Part shown: positions 24,232 through 33,939 of the stretch, piece after piece
How the letters are laid out: each line of letters starts with the position of its first letter
Numbering within the stretch: the first letter of the stretch is position 1
NCBI RefSeq assembly: GCF_050113635.1
Contig: NZ_JBNJLT010000002.1
Span: 1 to 64,000, forward strand
Length of the DNA: 64,000 nt
From: Marinimicrobium sp050113635
Lineage (GTDB): Bacteria; Pseudomonadota; Gammaproteobacteria; Pseudomonadales; Cellvibrionaceae
Reading direction: 5' to 3'
The notes under the pieces: model-generated
Told to the model about the DNA's origin: nothing
Seen by the model: the letters and a program-made list of their open reading frames with translations, nothing else
Databases searched by the model: none
Made by a program: the position numbers and the translations under genes

Positions 24232-25035
24232 GTGAACAAAACGCCAGTGTTTCGTACAGTTTCTTTTGGTCTTGTCGGCGCACTTCTATTATTCAGCGGC
24301 CACTCGCCTCTCGCCCAAAGCGAGGAACCAACAATCGAGGAACCGACAAGCGAGAAGCCTACCCATCAGGCAGCGCCCGCCCCGGATCTTAAATTCATTA
24401 CCATTGATGTCGCGCCGTGGGCACATTACAACCCTGAAACCGGCGATCAGCAAGGCGCTTTCGTTGCGATCATTGATGCCATCGCGGCGTTGACCGGTTT
24501 CAACATTGAAACCAGCCTTACGCCATTTGCCCGCGTTGACCGCGAACTGGAGTCGGGCGATCACGATTGCACTATTCTGGTTCCACGGGATGAGGAGGTG
24601 GTGGTTCACGGCGAGCTGGTGGCACAGCACGATGTCGGTGTGCTCTCCCACAAAGACCACCCCATTACCCACTACGACCAGTTGCACGGCGAAACCATCT
24701 CTTTGCTTCGCGGCTCGGCCATCACTCCGCGTTTTGACAACGATACCGGTATTCAAAAGGTGTACGACACCGATTACCTGATCGCGTTGCGCAAACTGGA
24801 TCGCCACCGAGTCGCAGGCATCGCGGGTGCGGTGCCCACACTGCGCTATCTCGCTGTGGAAAATGGCCTGGATGACATGTTGGCAAAGCCCCTGAAGCTC
24901 ACCGATATCCCGCTGATGCTTCAGTGCTCGCGACAGTCCCCCCACCTGGACTTGATGCCAAGGCTCAATGAAGCCATTATCACCCTGCGGCGCAACGGTC
25001 GCCTTCAGGAAATCACCGACCTGTACCACTTCTGA
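24232..25035 (+). CDS. Periplasmic amino-acid-type solute-binding protein
   Basis: A 267-residue exported protein: signal peptide (about 1-28), a low-complexity linker rich in E, P, T and S (about 28-48), then a family 3 solute-binding fold. The start of the fold, T-I-D-V-A-P-W-A-H-Y-N, and G-A-F-V-A-I-I-D-A-I-A-A-L-T-G are typical of this family. Start chosen as GTG 24232 (GAGG seven bases upstream), which places the signal peptide at the N-terminus. No ABC permease is adjacent; the next genes are a histidine kinase and a response regulator, so it probably presents a ligand to the kinase rather than feeding a transporter (inference). Confidence 0.85.
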   Translation: MNKTPVFRTVSFGLVGALLLFSGHSPLAQSEEPTIEEPTSEKPTHQAAPAPDLKFITIDVAPWAHYNPETGDQQGAFVAIIDAIAALTGFNIETSLTPFARVDRELESGDHDCTILVPRDEEVVVHGELVAQHDVGVLSHKDHPITHYDQLHGETISLLRGSAITPRFDNDTGIQKVYDTDYLIALRKLDRHRVAGIAGAVPTLRYLAVENGLDDMLAKPLKLTDIPLMLQCSRQSPHLDLMPRLNEAIITLRRNGRLQEITDLYHF

Positions 25036-25049
25036 TCAGGGTTTGCCCC

Positions 25050-26612
25050 ATGCTTTCCAGGCTGCCTGGTATTCCAACCTTAAAGGAACTGCGACGCCCG
25101 GGGATCGGGCAGCGCCTGTTGCTCCAGATCATTTTATTCAGCTCTCTGATCACCTTGATCGCGACGGGAATTCAGCTATACACGGATTACAATCGCGATA
25201 TCGGTACGCTCAAAACGCGGCTGAATGATATTGAAGGCAGCTATCTGGGTAGCGTCAGCGCCAGCCTGTGGAATTTGGATGTCCTGCAACTAAACCTGCA
25301 ACTGGAGGGCATCCATCAACTGCCGGATATTCAGTCGGTGGTGGTTCAAGAGAATCCAGAGAATGTCTCCGACCCGCTCCATCTGCAACGCGGAGTCATC
25401 GCCGAGCGCAACGTGCTCACCCGCCAGTACCCTTTGGTTTACCATCTGGCCAGCGGGCCCCGGCAAATCGGCACTCTGACGGTCCAGGCCTCATTGGCCG
25501 AAGTGTATGCACGACTTCAAGAAAAAGTGATTGTCATTCTGCTTAGCCAGGGGGTAAAAACCTTTCTGGTGTCGATGTTTATTCTGTTTATTGTTTACCG
25601 GATGATCACCACCCATCTGACCCATATTTCCAACCGCGTGAGCCATTTTGAGATCACCCAGGAGCAGCCACCGCTGGCTCTGCAGCGCCAACCGCCCCAC
25701 GAACCCGACGAGCTGGACCAGGTGGTGAATGCATTCAATGCCCTCACCCGGAATTTGCGCCAGGCCTACGAGCATATGCACGAGGTCAACCATGCGCTGG
25801 CGCGTGATATCGTCGCCAGACGTCACGCCGAAGAGGAAGTGAAACGGCTGAACTCTGTTCTGGAGCAACGGGTGTTACAACGTACTGCTGAGCTCGAGGC
25901 TGCCAATAGTGAGTTGGCCAGTTTCTGTTATTCCGTGTCCCACGATTTGCGTGCGCCTCTGAGACGGATCGAGGGCTTCCGGCGCATCCTGCATGAACGC
26001 TACCACGAACAAGTGGACGAGCAGGGCCAGCACTATTTGAATCGCATCGCCGCCGGCACCTATGAAATGGCCGAAATGATCGACAGTTTTCTGCGGCTCT
26101 CCCGCGCCACCCAGGGAGAGCTCAACGTGGAAATCGTGGATCTCTCTTTGAAGGTGCGCCGCTTGATCGCCGAGCACACCGAAAGGGAGCCAGAGCGTCC
26201 TGTGACGCTGGATATCCGAAACGAAGTGCGCGCCCCGGTTGATAGCCACTTGTTCGATATGCTATTAAGTAACCTGGTTGATAACGCCTGGAAATACTCG
26301 AGCAAGGCGCCAGAGACACATCTGAGCTTTGGCTTCAACGAAGAAGACGGTGAGCGCGTCTATTTTATCCGTGACAAAGGCGCGGGTTTCGACATGCAGT
26401 ACGCCGAGCGACTGTTCGCTCCTTTTAGCCGCCTCCACAAAAACGAAGAGTTTGATGGAGTTGGCATCGGGCTGGCGACCGTTCAGCGTATTATCACCAG
26501 ACATGGCGGCCGAATCTGGGCGGAATCCAGCCCGGGCAAGGGAGCCACGTTCTACTTTACACTTTGGGAAAGGAACACGGATCGTGAGCAGGGAGACTAT
26601 ATTACTGGTTGA
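25050..26612 (+). CDS. Membrane sensor histidine kinase
   Basis: A 520-residue kinase with a first membrane helix about 21-41, a periplasmic domain about 42-160, a second helix about 161-184, a HAMP region to about 245, a coiled coil to about 285, HisKA with phospho-acceptor H298 (Y-S-V-S-H-D-L-R-A-P-L) and a HATPase domain with N-L-V-D-N-A-W-K-Y, D-K-G-A-G-F and G-I-G-L-A-T-V. The dimerisation motif is of the phytochrome-kinase type. It starts 14 bases after the binding-protein gene and overlaps the response regulator by 29 bases, so the three form one operon and probably one signalling pathway. Confidence 0.93.
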   Translation: MLSRLPGIPTLKELRRPGIGQRLLLQIILFSSLITLIATGIQLYTDYNRDIGTLKTRLNDIEGSYLGSVSASLWNLDVLQLNLQLEGIHQLPDIQSVVVQENPENVSDPLHLQRGVIAERNVLTRQYPLVYHLASGPRQIGTLTVQASLAEVYARLQEKVIVILLSQGVKTFLVSMFILFIVYRMITTHLTHISNRVSHFEITQEQPPLALQRQPPHEPDELDQVVNAFNALTRNLRQAYEHMHEVNHALARDIVARRHAEEEVKRLNSVLEQRVLQRTAELEAANSELASFCYSVSHDLRAPLRRIEGFRRILHERYHEQVDEQGQHYLNRIAAGTYEMAEMIDSFLRLSRATQGELNVEIVDLSLKVRRLIAEHTEREPERPVTLDIRNEVRAPVDSHLFDMLLSNLVDNAWKYSSKAPETHLSFGFNEEDGERVYFIRDKGAGFDMQYAERLFAPFSRLHKNEEFDGVGIGLATVQRIITRHGGRIWAESSPGKGATFYFTLWERNTDREQGDYITG

Positions 26613-27036
26613 GGATAACCCCGACGAAGCCGAGCTGGCGCTATTCGGGTTTGGCCAGGTGTGCAGCGACTACGATGTGCAGCTGGTACCTAATGGCGAG
26701 GAAGCCCTGGACTTTCTATTCGCAAGGGGCCAGCACGCCGGACGGGCCGAACAATGCAAGCCAAGCCTGATCATTCTCGATATCGATTTACCCCGTGTCA
26801 GCGGTTTTGATGTGTTGAAAGCTGTTCGTGGCGCTGCAGAATACCGGTTCACGCCTGTCGTCATCCTCACCACCTCCGATGAACAGGCCGACATCCTGCA
26901 GGGATACCAATTGGGGGTTAACAGCTACCTGTGTAAACCGGTGGATTTCGAGAGCTTCGCTGACCTGTTACAACAAGTCAGCCACTACTGGTTACGCACC
27001 AACACCCGACCGGGCTCGGGAGGGCGAGCCAGCTAA
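26584..27036 (+). CDS. Single-domain response regulator (Rcp1-like)
   Basis: A receiver-only protein of 150 residues with acidic pocket E10, D11 and phospho-acceptor D66 in I-I-L-D-I-D-L-P; T-T-S-D and the K of L-C-K-P follow. Such regulators commonly pair with phytochrome-type kinases and signal by protein contact rather than DNA binding. The true start is probably the GTG at 26584 (AGGA nine bases upstream) inside the kinase gene; a longer open frame begins at 26329 but overlaps kinase coding sequence. The output partner is unknown. Confidence 0.88.
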   Translation: MSRETILLVEDNPDEAELALFGFGQVCSDYDVQLVPNGEEALDFLFARGQHAGRAEQCKPSLIILDIDLPRVSGFDVLKAVRGAAEYRFTPVVILTTSDEQADILQGYQLGVNSYLCKPVDFESFADLLQQVSHYWLRTNTRPGSGGRAS

Positions 27037-27065
27037 CACCCTCCCACCTTCAGTGGATGAACCGT

Positions 27066-30000
27066 TCAGGCGCGCTGCTTCTCCCAGTCCCGCCATCGCC
27101 TGTCCAGACGTTTGCCAGACACCGGGAAGCGGGTCTTGAGCGTCTGGGCAAACAGGGACACCCGAAACTCTTCCAGGCTCCAGCGGTAATTTTGCAACGC
27201 TTCGTCCTGTAACAGCGCCCGCCCTTCCCGCTCGGACCAAAAAGGCTCCAGTCGCTCCCAGAACGGCACCAGCTCGTCCAGCAGCAAACGGTCCTTGCGT
27301 GCGTCCAACGGCGCCTTTTCCAACCGCACGGACAGAGCCTGGAGATAGCGCGGGTACTGCCGAAACCACTCTTCGGGGGTGCGATACAACACACCGGGGA
27401 AAAACAAGTGGTCCAGCTGGTTGCGGATATCCGACAGCGTGAAGGCCAACGGTAACTGGCTTTTCAGCGCTTTGATCTGCTTCTTGATGGAGACCAGTCG
27501 TGTCAAACTCTCGGAGAGCACCGCAGCGCGCTCTTGCGCCCTGGCCACCAGCGTTTCCTGTACCCGCTGACGAAACTGCACGTAATCCTCCCGGGTCCGA
27601 GGTAACGCGTTCTGGGGCAATGTCTCGGCCGCCACCGCCAGCAACAGGTCATCCACCACCGCCTGACGTTTTCCCATCTCCGCCACGGACAATGCCAACT
27701 CGTCTTTCTTCAACAATTCCTTGTGTAAATATTTCGCCGTTTGCGACAGCTCCAGCAGCACCAGCCGGGCAAGCCCCTGGCGGGTTTCCCAACGGGCGTC
27801 ACTGGCTTCATCCAGCACCTCGATGGACACGGACGAGCCTTTGTCCACCAGCGCGGGAAACGCGGATAACTCAATACCAGCGCGGCGCAACTGTACCTGT
27901 TCGGGCAGTTCATCCCAGTCCCACCCGGTGATATTCTCGCGCTCAATGCCCACCGCTGCCGACTGGATTTTCTCCTGGGCCTGCTCACGGTAGCGCTCAC
28001 GTAGCGTCGCAAGGTCGCGTCCACGCGCAATCACCCGGCCCCGCTCGTCCAGCACCTGAACATTCATGCGATAAAAGTCGTCGAGCCTGGTCGCGTCCCA
28101 CGCCTCCACCGGAACCTCCACCAGCGTTTGTCGCTTTAGCTGGTGGGTCAACGCGTCGGTTAGTGACACATTGTCAGCCTTCAAACCCGACAGTGCCCGA
28201 TCCACGACATCCGGCACCGGGACAAAGTGTCGGCGCCACTGCTTTGGCAAGCCTTTTACCAGACTGATGCATTTGTCTCTCAGCAGCCCCGGCACCAACC
28301 ACTCCAGCCGTCTCTCGGGCACCTGGTGTAGCAGACTCACCGGCACTTGCAGGTTAACCCCGTCATCCTCATTGCCGGGCTCAAACTGATATTTCAGTGG
28401 AAACCGGGTGCCACGCCAAACCAGCTCGTCGGGAAACTGCGCTTCGGAAACCTCACCGGCGTCCCGTTGCATCAGCTGTTCACGCTCGATAAATAACAGC
28501 TTGGGTTGGGTACGTTCTGCTTCCTGCCTCCACTGATCGAAACTGGCCCGGCTCACGACGTTGTCTGGAATACGCTCATCGTAAAACTGAAACAGCACCT
28601 CGTCGTCTGCCACAATATCCCGGCGGCGGCTCTTGGCTTCCAGATCGTTCAGCTCGGCCACCAATTTGCGGTTGTGTTCAAAAAACGGGGCGGGCTTTCC
28701 TCGGCGTCCGCGCTGCACGTATCGACCTTCGACCAAAGCCGCCCGAATAAACACCTCGCGGCTGACTTTCGGGTCCTGATCGGTGAAATCAATGCGCTGC
28801 TTTTCCACCAGCACCAGCCCGTAGAGCGTGACCTTCTCGTACGCTTTGACACGGCCACTTTTGGTATCGTAGTGGGGTTCGTACGACTGGCGTTTCACCA
28901 GGTGTCCGGCGGCGGCCAATGCCCACTGTGGATCAATTTTTGCCACCGTATGCGCATACAGCCTGGAGGTTTCCAGTAATTCGGCGGCCATCAGCCATTT
29001 GGGCGTTTTGCGAAACTGGGAGGAGCCCGGAAAGATTAAAAATTTCCGATTGCGGGCACCCAGATACTCACGCTCCTCAATATTGAACCCCAGGTTACCC
29101 AGCAAACCCGTCAGTAACGAGCGATGCACGGCTTCATAATCGGCTGGCTCACGGTTTTCCGAAAGCTTCAAGCCCTTGAGGCTTACCTTTAATTGGTGGT
29201 GGATGTCACGCCATTCGCGCCAACGCAAATAATTCAAAAACTCTTTTTTGCACTGCTTTCGCATCTGATTCTGCGACAGTTCCTGACGTAACTGTTCAAA
29301 GTAATCCCACAACTGTACAAAGCCGAGAAAATCGGATTGCTCGTGCCAGAACCGTCGATGCAGCTGATCCGCCGCCTGTTGCTTATCGGCCGGGCGCTCC
29401 CTCGGATCCTGCACGGAGAGCGCGCTAGTGATGACCAAAGCCTCACGCAGGCTTCCCTGCTCGGCGGCAGCAAGCAACATGCGTCCCAAACGCGGGTCAA
29501 GGGGCAAACCGGTCAGCTGCCGACCAAGAGTCGTCAGTCGGCCTTTGGTAGTCACCGCCTGCAACTCTTCCAATAATTTGTAACCGTCATTGATTAACCG
29601 TCTGTCCGGGGGATCAATAAACGGAAAGCGCTGAATATCCCCCATCCGCAACTGCAACATTTGCAGAATCACGGCGGCAAGATTAGTCCGCACGATTTCA
29701 GCATCGGTAAATGCCGGACGGGAGAGAAAATCGTCTTCGCTGTACAAGCGAATACAAATACCTTCGGACACCCGCCCACAGCGGCCCTTGCGCTGGTTGG
29801 CGCTGGCCTGAGAGATCGGCTCCACCGGCAGACGCTGAACCTTGGTGCGATAGCTGTAACGGCTCAAGCGGGCATAACCGGGATCAATGACATAACGAAT
29901 ACCCGGCACCGTAATGGACGTCTCTGCCACGTTAGTGGCCAGCACCACGCGGCGCCCTTTATGGGGAGCAAACACTTTCTGCTGCTCGGCCATGCTCAGC

Positions 30001-31007
30001 CGGGCGTAGAACGGCAGCACGTCCAGATGACGGAAACCGGCCTGACGGATACTCCTCGACGCCTCACGAATCTCGCGCTCACCACTCATGAAGACCAGAA
30101 TATCGCCGCCCCGGTTACCGGAGTGACGTTCGTGATCTTCGATTTCCGAAATCGCATCCAGCACGGGCTGATAGCTGTCTTCACCATCGCTATCTGAGTC
30201 CAGCACTGGCCGATACCACACATCCACGGGATAGGTGCGACCAGACACTTCGATAATGGGCGCATTGTCGAAGTGTTGGGAAAAACGCTCCAGATCAATC
30301 GTGGCCGAGGTGATGATCACTTTCAGGTCAGGCCGTTTTGGCAACAGCTGTTTTAGAAAACCCAGCAGAAAATCAATATTCAGACTGCGTTCGTGGGCTT
30401 CGTCGATAATCAAAGTGTCGTAACGGGATAGAAACCGATCATTCTGAATTTCCGCCAGGAGAATCCCGTCGGTCATGACCTTGACGAGGCTTCGATCACT
30501 GCTCTGGTCGGTGAAGCGCACTTGATAGCCCACCATTTCTCCCAGAGGAGAATTCAGCTCTTCCGCGATGCGTTGGGCCACAGAGTGAGCCGCCACCCGG
30601 CGCGGCTGGGTGTGCCCGATCATACCGTTCACGCCCCGCCCCAGTTCCAGGCATATTTTGGGCAGCTGGGTGGTTTTTCCGGAACCGGTTTCGCCGGCGA
30701 GCACAACCACCTGATGGTCGCGAATCGCTTCGGCGATCTCGTCGCGCCGCTCACTGATAGGCAGTTCTGGATAATGAATCGCCGTCGGCCGGTAAGCCGC
30801 CCGCTGCTCAACGCGCTCGCGGGAGCGATGCCACTGTTCAAGCCATTTGCGTCGATCTTGATCCACAGGTTTGCTGTTGGCCTCTCGGGCACGGATGGCC
30901 TGCCAGCCCTTGAGCAACCGAAAGCGATCACGGCTCAGCACCCGACCAAAGTCAGGCGCCTCCGGGAACGTCTCTGAGGTGGGGGGCGTAATTTCAGTAT
31001 CAGACAT
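27066..31007 (-). CDS. hrpA: DEAH-box ATP-dependent RNA helicase HrpA
   Basis: A 1313-residue RNA helicase, full length for the HrpA family (E. coli about 1300). Walker A G-E-T-G-S-G-K-T is at 105-112, followed by D-E-A-H near 203, S-A-T, and the Q-R-K-G-R-C-G-R arginine-finger motif. After the helicase core come the HA2/ratchet and OB-fold regions and the long HrpA-specific C-terminal domain (about 700-1300). E. coli HrpA rescues stalled ribosomes and affects fimbrial mRNA processing. It stands alone, converging on the response regulator gene with a 29-base gap. Confidence 0.97.
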   Translation of the reverse strand: MSDTEITPPTSETFPEAPDFGRVLSRDRFRLLKGWQAIRAREANSKPVDQDRRKWLEQWHRSRERVEQRAAYRPTAIHYPELPISERRDEIAEAIRDHQVVVLAGETGSGKTTQLPKICLELGRGVNGMIGHTQPRRVAAHSVAQRIAEELNSPLGEMVGYQVRFTDQSSDRSLVKVMTDGILLAEIQNDRFLSRYDTLIIDEAHERSLNIDFLLGFLKQLLPKRPDLKVIITSATIDLERFSQHFDNAPIIEVSGRTYPVDVWYRPVLDSDSDGEDSYQPVLDAISEIEDHERHSGNRGGDILVFMSGEREIREASRSIRQAGFRHLDVLPFYARLSMAEQQKVFAPHKGRRVVLATNVAETSITVPGIRYVIDPGYARLSRYSYRTKVQRLPVEPISQASANQRKGRCGRVSEGICIRLYSEDDFLSRPAFTDAEIVRTNLAAVILQMLQLRMGDIQRFPFIDPPDRRLINDGYKLLEELQAVTTKGRLTTLGRQLTGLPLDPRLGRMLLAAAEQGSLREALVITSALSVQDPRERPADKQQAADQLHRRFWHEQSDFLGFVQLWDYFEQLRQELSQNQMRKQCKKEFLNYLRWREWRDIHHQLKVSLKGLKLSENREPADYEAVHRSLLTGLLGNLGFNIEEREYLGARNRKFLIFPGSSQFRKTPKWLMAAELLETSRLYAHTVAKIDPQWALAAAGHLVKRQSYEPHYDTKSGRVKAYEKVTLYGLVLVEKQRIDFTDQDPKVSREVFIRAALVEGRYVQRGRRGKPAPFFEHNRKLVAELNDLEAKSRRRDIVADDEVLFQFYDERIPDNVVSRASFDQWRQEAERTQPKLLFIEREQLMQRDAGEVSEAQFPDELVWRGTRFPLKYQFEPGNEDDGVNLQVPVSLLHQVPERRLEWLVPGLLRDKCISLVKGLPKQWRRHFVPVPDVVDRALSGLKADNVSLTDALTHQLKRQTLVEVPVEAWDATRLDDFYRMNVQVLDERGRVIARGRDLATLRERYREQAQEKIQSAAVGIERENITGWDWDELPEQVQLRRAGIELSAFPALVDKGSSVSIEVLDEASDARWETRQGLARLVLLELSQTAKYLHKELLKKDELALSVAEMGKRQAVVDDLLLAVAAETLPQNALPRTREDYVQFRQRVQETLVARAQERAAVLSESLTRLVSIKKQIKALKSQLPLAFTLSDIRNQLDHLFFPGVLYRTPEEWFRQYPRYLQALSVRLEKAPLDARKDRLLLDELVPFWERLEPFWSEREGRALLQDEALQNYRWSLEEFRVSLFAQTLKTRFPVSGKRLDRRWRDWEKQRA

Positions 31008-31128
31008 AACCAGCTCTCAACAATGAGGCGGCATGATAACAAAGACAAACCCACCTCGCCGAGTGCGGCTGAGCCCCCCTCCAAGGCCGGAGGCGGGCCA
31101 CTAGGCGTCGTTCATTAACGCCTTCCTG

Positions 31129-31596
31129 TTACTCCAGGAGGCTGCGCAACATCCAGGCTGTTTTTTCATGCAACTGAATACGCTGAGTGATCAAATCCGC
31201 TGTCGCTTCATCACTCGCTTCTTCAGCGGCGGGAAACAGCGAACGCGCGGTGCGCACCACTGACTCGTGACCTTCCACGGCCAGCTTGATCATTTCCTTC
31301 GCATTGGGAACCCCTTCGGTTTCCTTGATGCTGCTTAACTCAATAAACTGCTTGTAGGTGCCGGGAGCGGGGAAGCCCAGGGCACGAATTCGCTCGGCGA
31401 TTACATCCACCGCTTCGGCCAGCTCGGTGTAGTGCTCTTCAAACATCAGGTGCAATGTTTGAAACATGGGACCGGTGACATTCCAGTGAAAATTGTGGGT
31501 TTTCAAATACAACGTGTAGCTGTCCGCCAGCAGACGGGACAGACCCTGAGCGATGCTCTCACGATCACTCTGTTTAATACCAATATCGATTTCCAT
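31129..31596 (-). CDS. dps: Dps-family DNA-protecting ferritin
   Basis: A 155-residue miniferritin that forms a 12-mer, oxidises Fe(II) with peroxide and protects DNA. The inter-subunit ferroxidase ligands are visible in T-H-N-F-H-W-N-V-T-G and F-E-E-H-Y-T-E-L-A-E. The N-terminus is short and not strongly basic, so direct DNA binding may be weak. The ATG at 31596 has AAGGAG six bases upstream; the frame stays open to 31638 but the shorter start is clear. About 65-110 bases upstream are direct repeats that may be a regulatory site. Confidence 0.93.
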   Translation of the reverse strand: MEIDIGIKQSDRESIAQGLSRLLADSYTLYLKTHNFHWNVTGPMFQTLHLMFEEHYTELAEAVDVIAERIRALGFPAPGTYKQFIELSSIKETEGVPNAKEMIKLAVEGHESVVRTARSLFPAAEEASDEATADLITQRIQLHEKTAWMLRSLLE

Positions 31597-31660
31597 GACT
31601 ATCTCCTTTATCGGATTAGGACGTATTGCACTGAGCACTGAAACCCAAAAACCTATTGGA

Positions 31661-31704
31661 GTCTAAAACTGCTATCTAGGACTAAACTGTTATCTAAGAC
31701 TATA
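31661..31704. repeat. Imperfect direct repeats upstream of dps
   Basis: GTCTAAAACTGCTATCTAG (31661-31679) is followed by GACTAAACTGTTATCTAA (31680-31697) and a partial third unit GACTATA. They lie 65-108 bases before the dps start codon, where a promoter and activator site are expected. They do not fit the OxyR ATAG/CTAT spacing. Confidence 0.55.
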
Positions 31705-31795
31705 AAGTGTGGCCATTTGTTCAGAATTTCAAGGCACCCTGGCGCTATCACAATAATAGAACATCGCTATGAACAGGGAACGATGATGGGGTATC

Positions 31796-33937
31796 TCAGC
31801 GGAAACGCGGATCGTCCTCATCCTCGTCGGAGAATAACGCTTCATCGTCAATGGGAAACAACGGTTCCTCTTCGCGCTCAAGCGAGCTCGAAGGATCACC
31901 CGCTGACGACGGGGTAGCATCTGGCTTTGACGTTGGGTCCTGGGCTTTATCAGGGTTGCTGCTGGGGTCGGTCTTGCTCATGCCCGCATCAATTTGTTGC
32001 ATTGGTTGAGGGGTCGAGCTAAGTGCGGGTTCGGTCGCCAACGCCGTCTCCTCGTTGCCCTCCTCATCATCCCACAGGGCTGGCTTACGCTCATTCACCA
32101 GCTGCCGGTAAAGCCAATACCCCAAGGCCAGGAGCAGCCCATTGGCCAGCGCCAGACTGCCCCATAATACGGCCGGGTGAGCGCCCGCCCGACGAGGCTG
32201 GGAAGCCTCTGAAGCCCCATGCGACGCGGATATCAGATTCGGTACCGGAGCGTCCAGGGTGATGGAATTTACCGCCGCCGAGGTCTCCCCGAGCTTCGCT
32301 TTCCTGGCGGCGCTTTCAGACTGCTCAAGCTCGACAGTCAGCGCGTCAATAGATGTCTTGACAGGGTCGATGGGCGTTGGATCACCTGCCTCTGGGTAAG
32401 TGAAATACTGGCTTGGCAACGTCTCATCGAACGCATGACCATCGAGGGTTTGGCCACTGGCCTGCAAACCCACCCGATAATGGCCCCTGATGCGCGGTTC
32501 AATCGGATAGCTCCAGACACCGGGGCTGACCATATTCAGTGGTTCAACGACACCAAAAGCCCCGGTTCTATGCACATGAGCCACTACATGGGTTTGTTCG
32601 GGGTTTACCGTGTTTTCACCATCCACCCTGGTCGTCCAGACTGTGCGCCCCTCTTCGACGTGTTTCTCCAGGGTGACGGCAAATTGTGAGTTCACAGAGA
32701 AGCGGTGGGTGAACAACCGCTGAAATGTCTTGCCATCGAGCGTCAACTGCAATTCGTATTCGCCACTCTGCCTCGGCGCGGGCATCGTCAACTGGTAAAC
32801 CCCGTCGCTCGGAGGAGCCTGTTGCCAGCGCTCCTGCGCTTGTCCGCGCTCATTCGGGCCTTTCATCTCTGCACTGAGTGTCAGCAGATCCAGCCATTCG
32901 GAGTCCTTTAGTACCCCTTGCTGCCCCCGTATATGAAAGCGCAGGGGGACGTCTTCGCCCACCCGAATATTATTGGACAGTGGCGCGACCGTCAGCTGCA
33001 GATTACTGATAACAGTGACGCGGCTGAGCGGTTGCAGAGCCACATTAACGCCCCATCGTCCCGGCACGGGCTGCCGCACCGTAATCAAATCATAGCGCTC
33101 GGCGTGATGCCAGTGCACCGAATCAGATTCGGTATCGACCGTCAGCACCTCACCGTTCGGCGAGGTCAGCGCCGTCGCTTCCTGTCCGGGCTCACGGCGG
33201 ATCAGCGCGGTAAATTCACGGACGGATTCATCGATCAAAAACAGCCCGCCGTTCAGAGGCAACTGCTCGGTGGGTACCGTTTGTTGAAAGATTTGTAACA
33301 GGCTGTCCATCAGCCCATCGGCGTCTCTCGCCCGGCTGAACATACCATCCGAATGGCGGGCGATTGCCCTCAATAACGCTTCATCGGTTTCGTCGGAAAG
33401 ACCAATGGTATGCACCCGATAACCGAGGGCGCGCAGTGCGGGCACCAGTTCATCCACCACCCTCGCCTGCTCGCGGGCGTTAACCGCCGCATCGGGGCTG
33501 ACATCCACCATCCCATCGGTAAGCAGAATGATGTCGGCGCGTGGAGAGTCAGCTGTGCGCTCGTCACGGTCGTAAGCCGCCGCTTCAAGCGCCGCGCCGA
33601 TATGCGTAAACAGGGCGACGGAATTGATATCATCCACCCGATCCAGCGCGTTGGTTTTCCAGTCCGGTGTGACAGGCTGATGGGGAATCAGGGCATTGAC
33701 CCGTTGGCCGAAAGACCAGACGCCGGCCTGACTGCCAGCGGGCAGCAGGCGGACCAGCAGCGACAGCGCCGGACGGCGCAGGTTGTCGGGATCGGTGCGC
33801 GTCATGCTCCCGGAAATATCCACCACCAGACGAATATCCGCCTGATCGGGCAACCGGGGAGCGGGTTCACTCCGGACCTGGGCACTACCGATGGCCAGCA
33901 ACGCGGCCCAAAGCAATAGCAGCCAGCGCCCGGGCAT
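31796..33937 (-). CDS. Membrane-anchored von Willebrand A domain protein
   Basis: A 713-residue protein with a signal peptide (about 1-23), a VWA domain (about 33-220) whose metal site is intact (D40-I-S-G-S, plus T-D-G-M), beta-rich domains (about 230-520), a membrane helix near 580-605 and a highly acidic cytoplasmic tail. It resembles the gammaproteobacterial TIGR03503-type proteins as I remember them; no function is established. It starts two bases after the upstream membrane/winged-helix gene, so the two products may work together. The large extracytoplasmic part suggests binding to a periplasmic or surface partner. Confidence 0.85.
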   Translation of the reverse strand: MPGRWLLLLWAALLAIGSAQVRSEPAPRLPDQADIRLVVDISGSMTRTDPDNLRRPALSLLVRLLPAGSQAGVWSFGQRVNALIPHQPVTPDWKTNALDRVDDINSVALFTHIGAALEAAAYDRDERTADSPRADIILLTDGMVDVSPDAAVNAREQARVVDELVPALRALGYRVHTIGLSDETDEALLRAIARHSDGMFSRARDADGLMDSLLQIFQQTVPTEQLPLNGGLFLIDESVREFTALIRREPGQEATALTSPNGEVLTVDTESDSVHWHHAERYDLITVRQPVPGRWGVNVALQPLSRVTVISNLQLTVAPLSNNIRVGEDVPLRFHIRGQQGVLKDSEWLDLLTLSAEMKGPNERGQAQERWQQAPPSDGVYQLTMPAPRQSGEYELQLTLDGKTFQRLFTHRFSVNSQFAVTLEKHVEEGRTVWTTRVDGENTVNPEQTHVVAHVHRTGAFGVVEPLNMVSPGVWSYPIEPRIRGHYRVGLQASGQTLDGHAFDETLPSQYFTYPEAGDPTPIDPVKTSIDALTVELEQSESAARKAKLGETSAAVNSITLDAPVPNLISASHGASEASQPRRAGAHPAVLWGSLALANGLLLALGYWLYRQLVNERKPALWDDEEGNEETALATEPALSSTPQPMQQIDAGMSKTDPSSNPDKAQDPTSKPDATPSSAGDPSSSLEREEEPLFPIDDEALFSDEDEDDPRFR

Positions 33938-33939
33938 AA

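Noticed and set aside
26329..26583. Extension of the response regulator to a start 255 bases earlier
   Set aside because: That part lies inside kinase coding sequence in another frame and shows no receiver-domain character; the GTG at 26584 gives a standard receiver.
31661..31704. OxyR binding site upstream of dps
   Set aside because: The ATAG-N7-CTAT spacing is not met on either strand.
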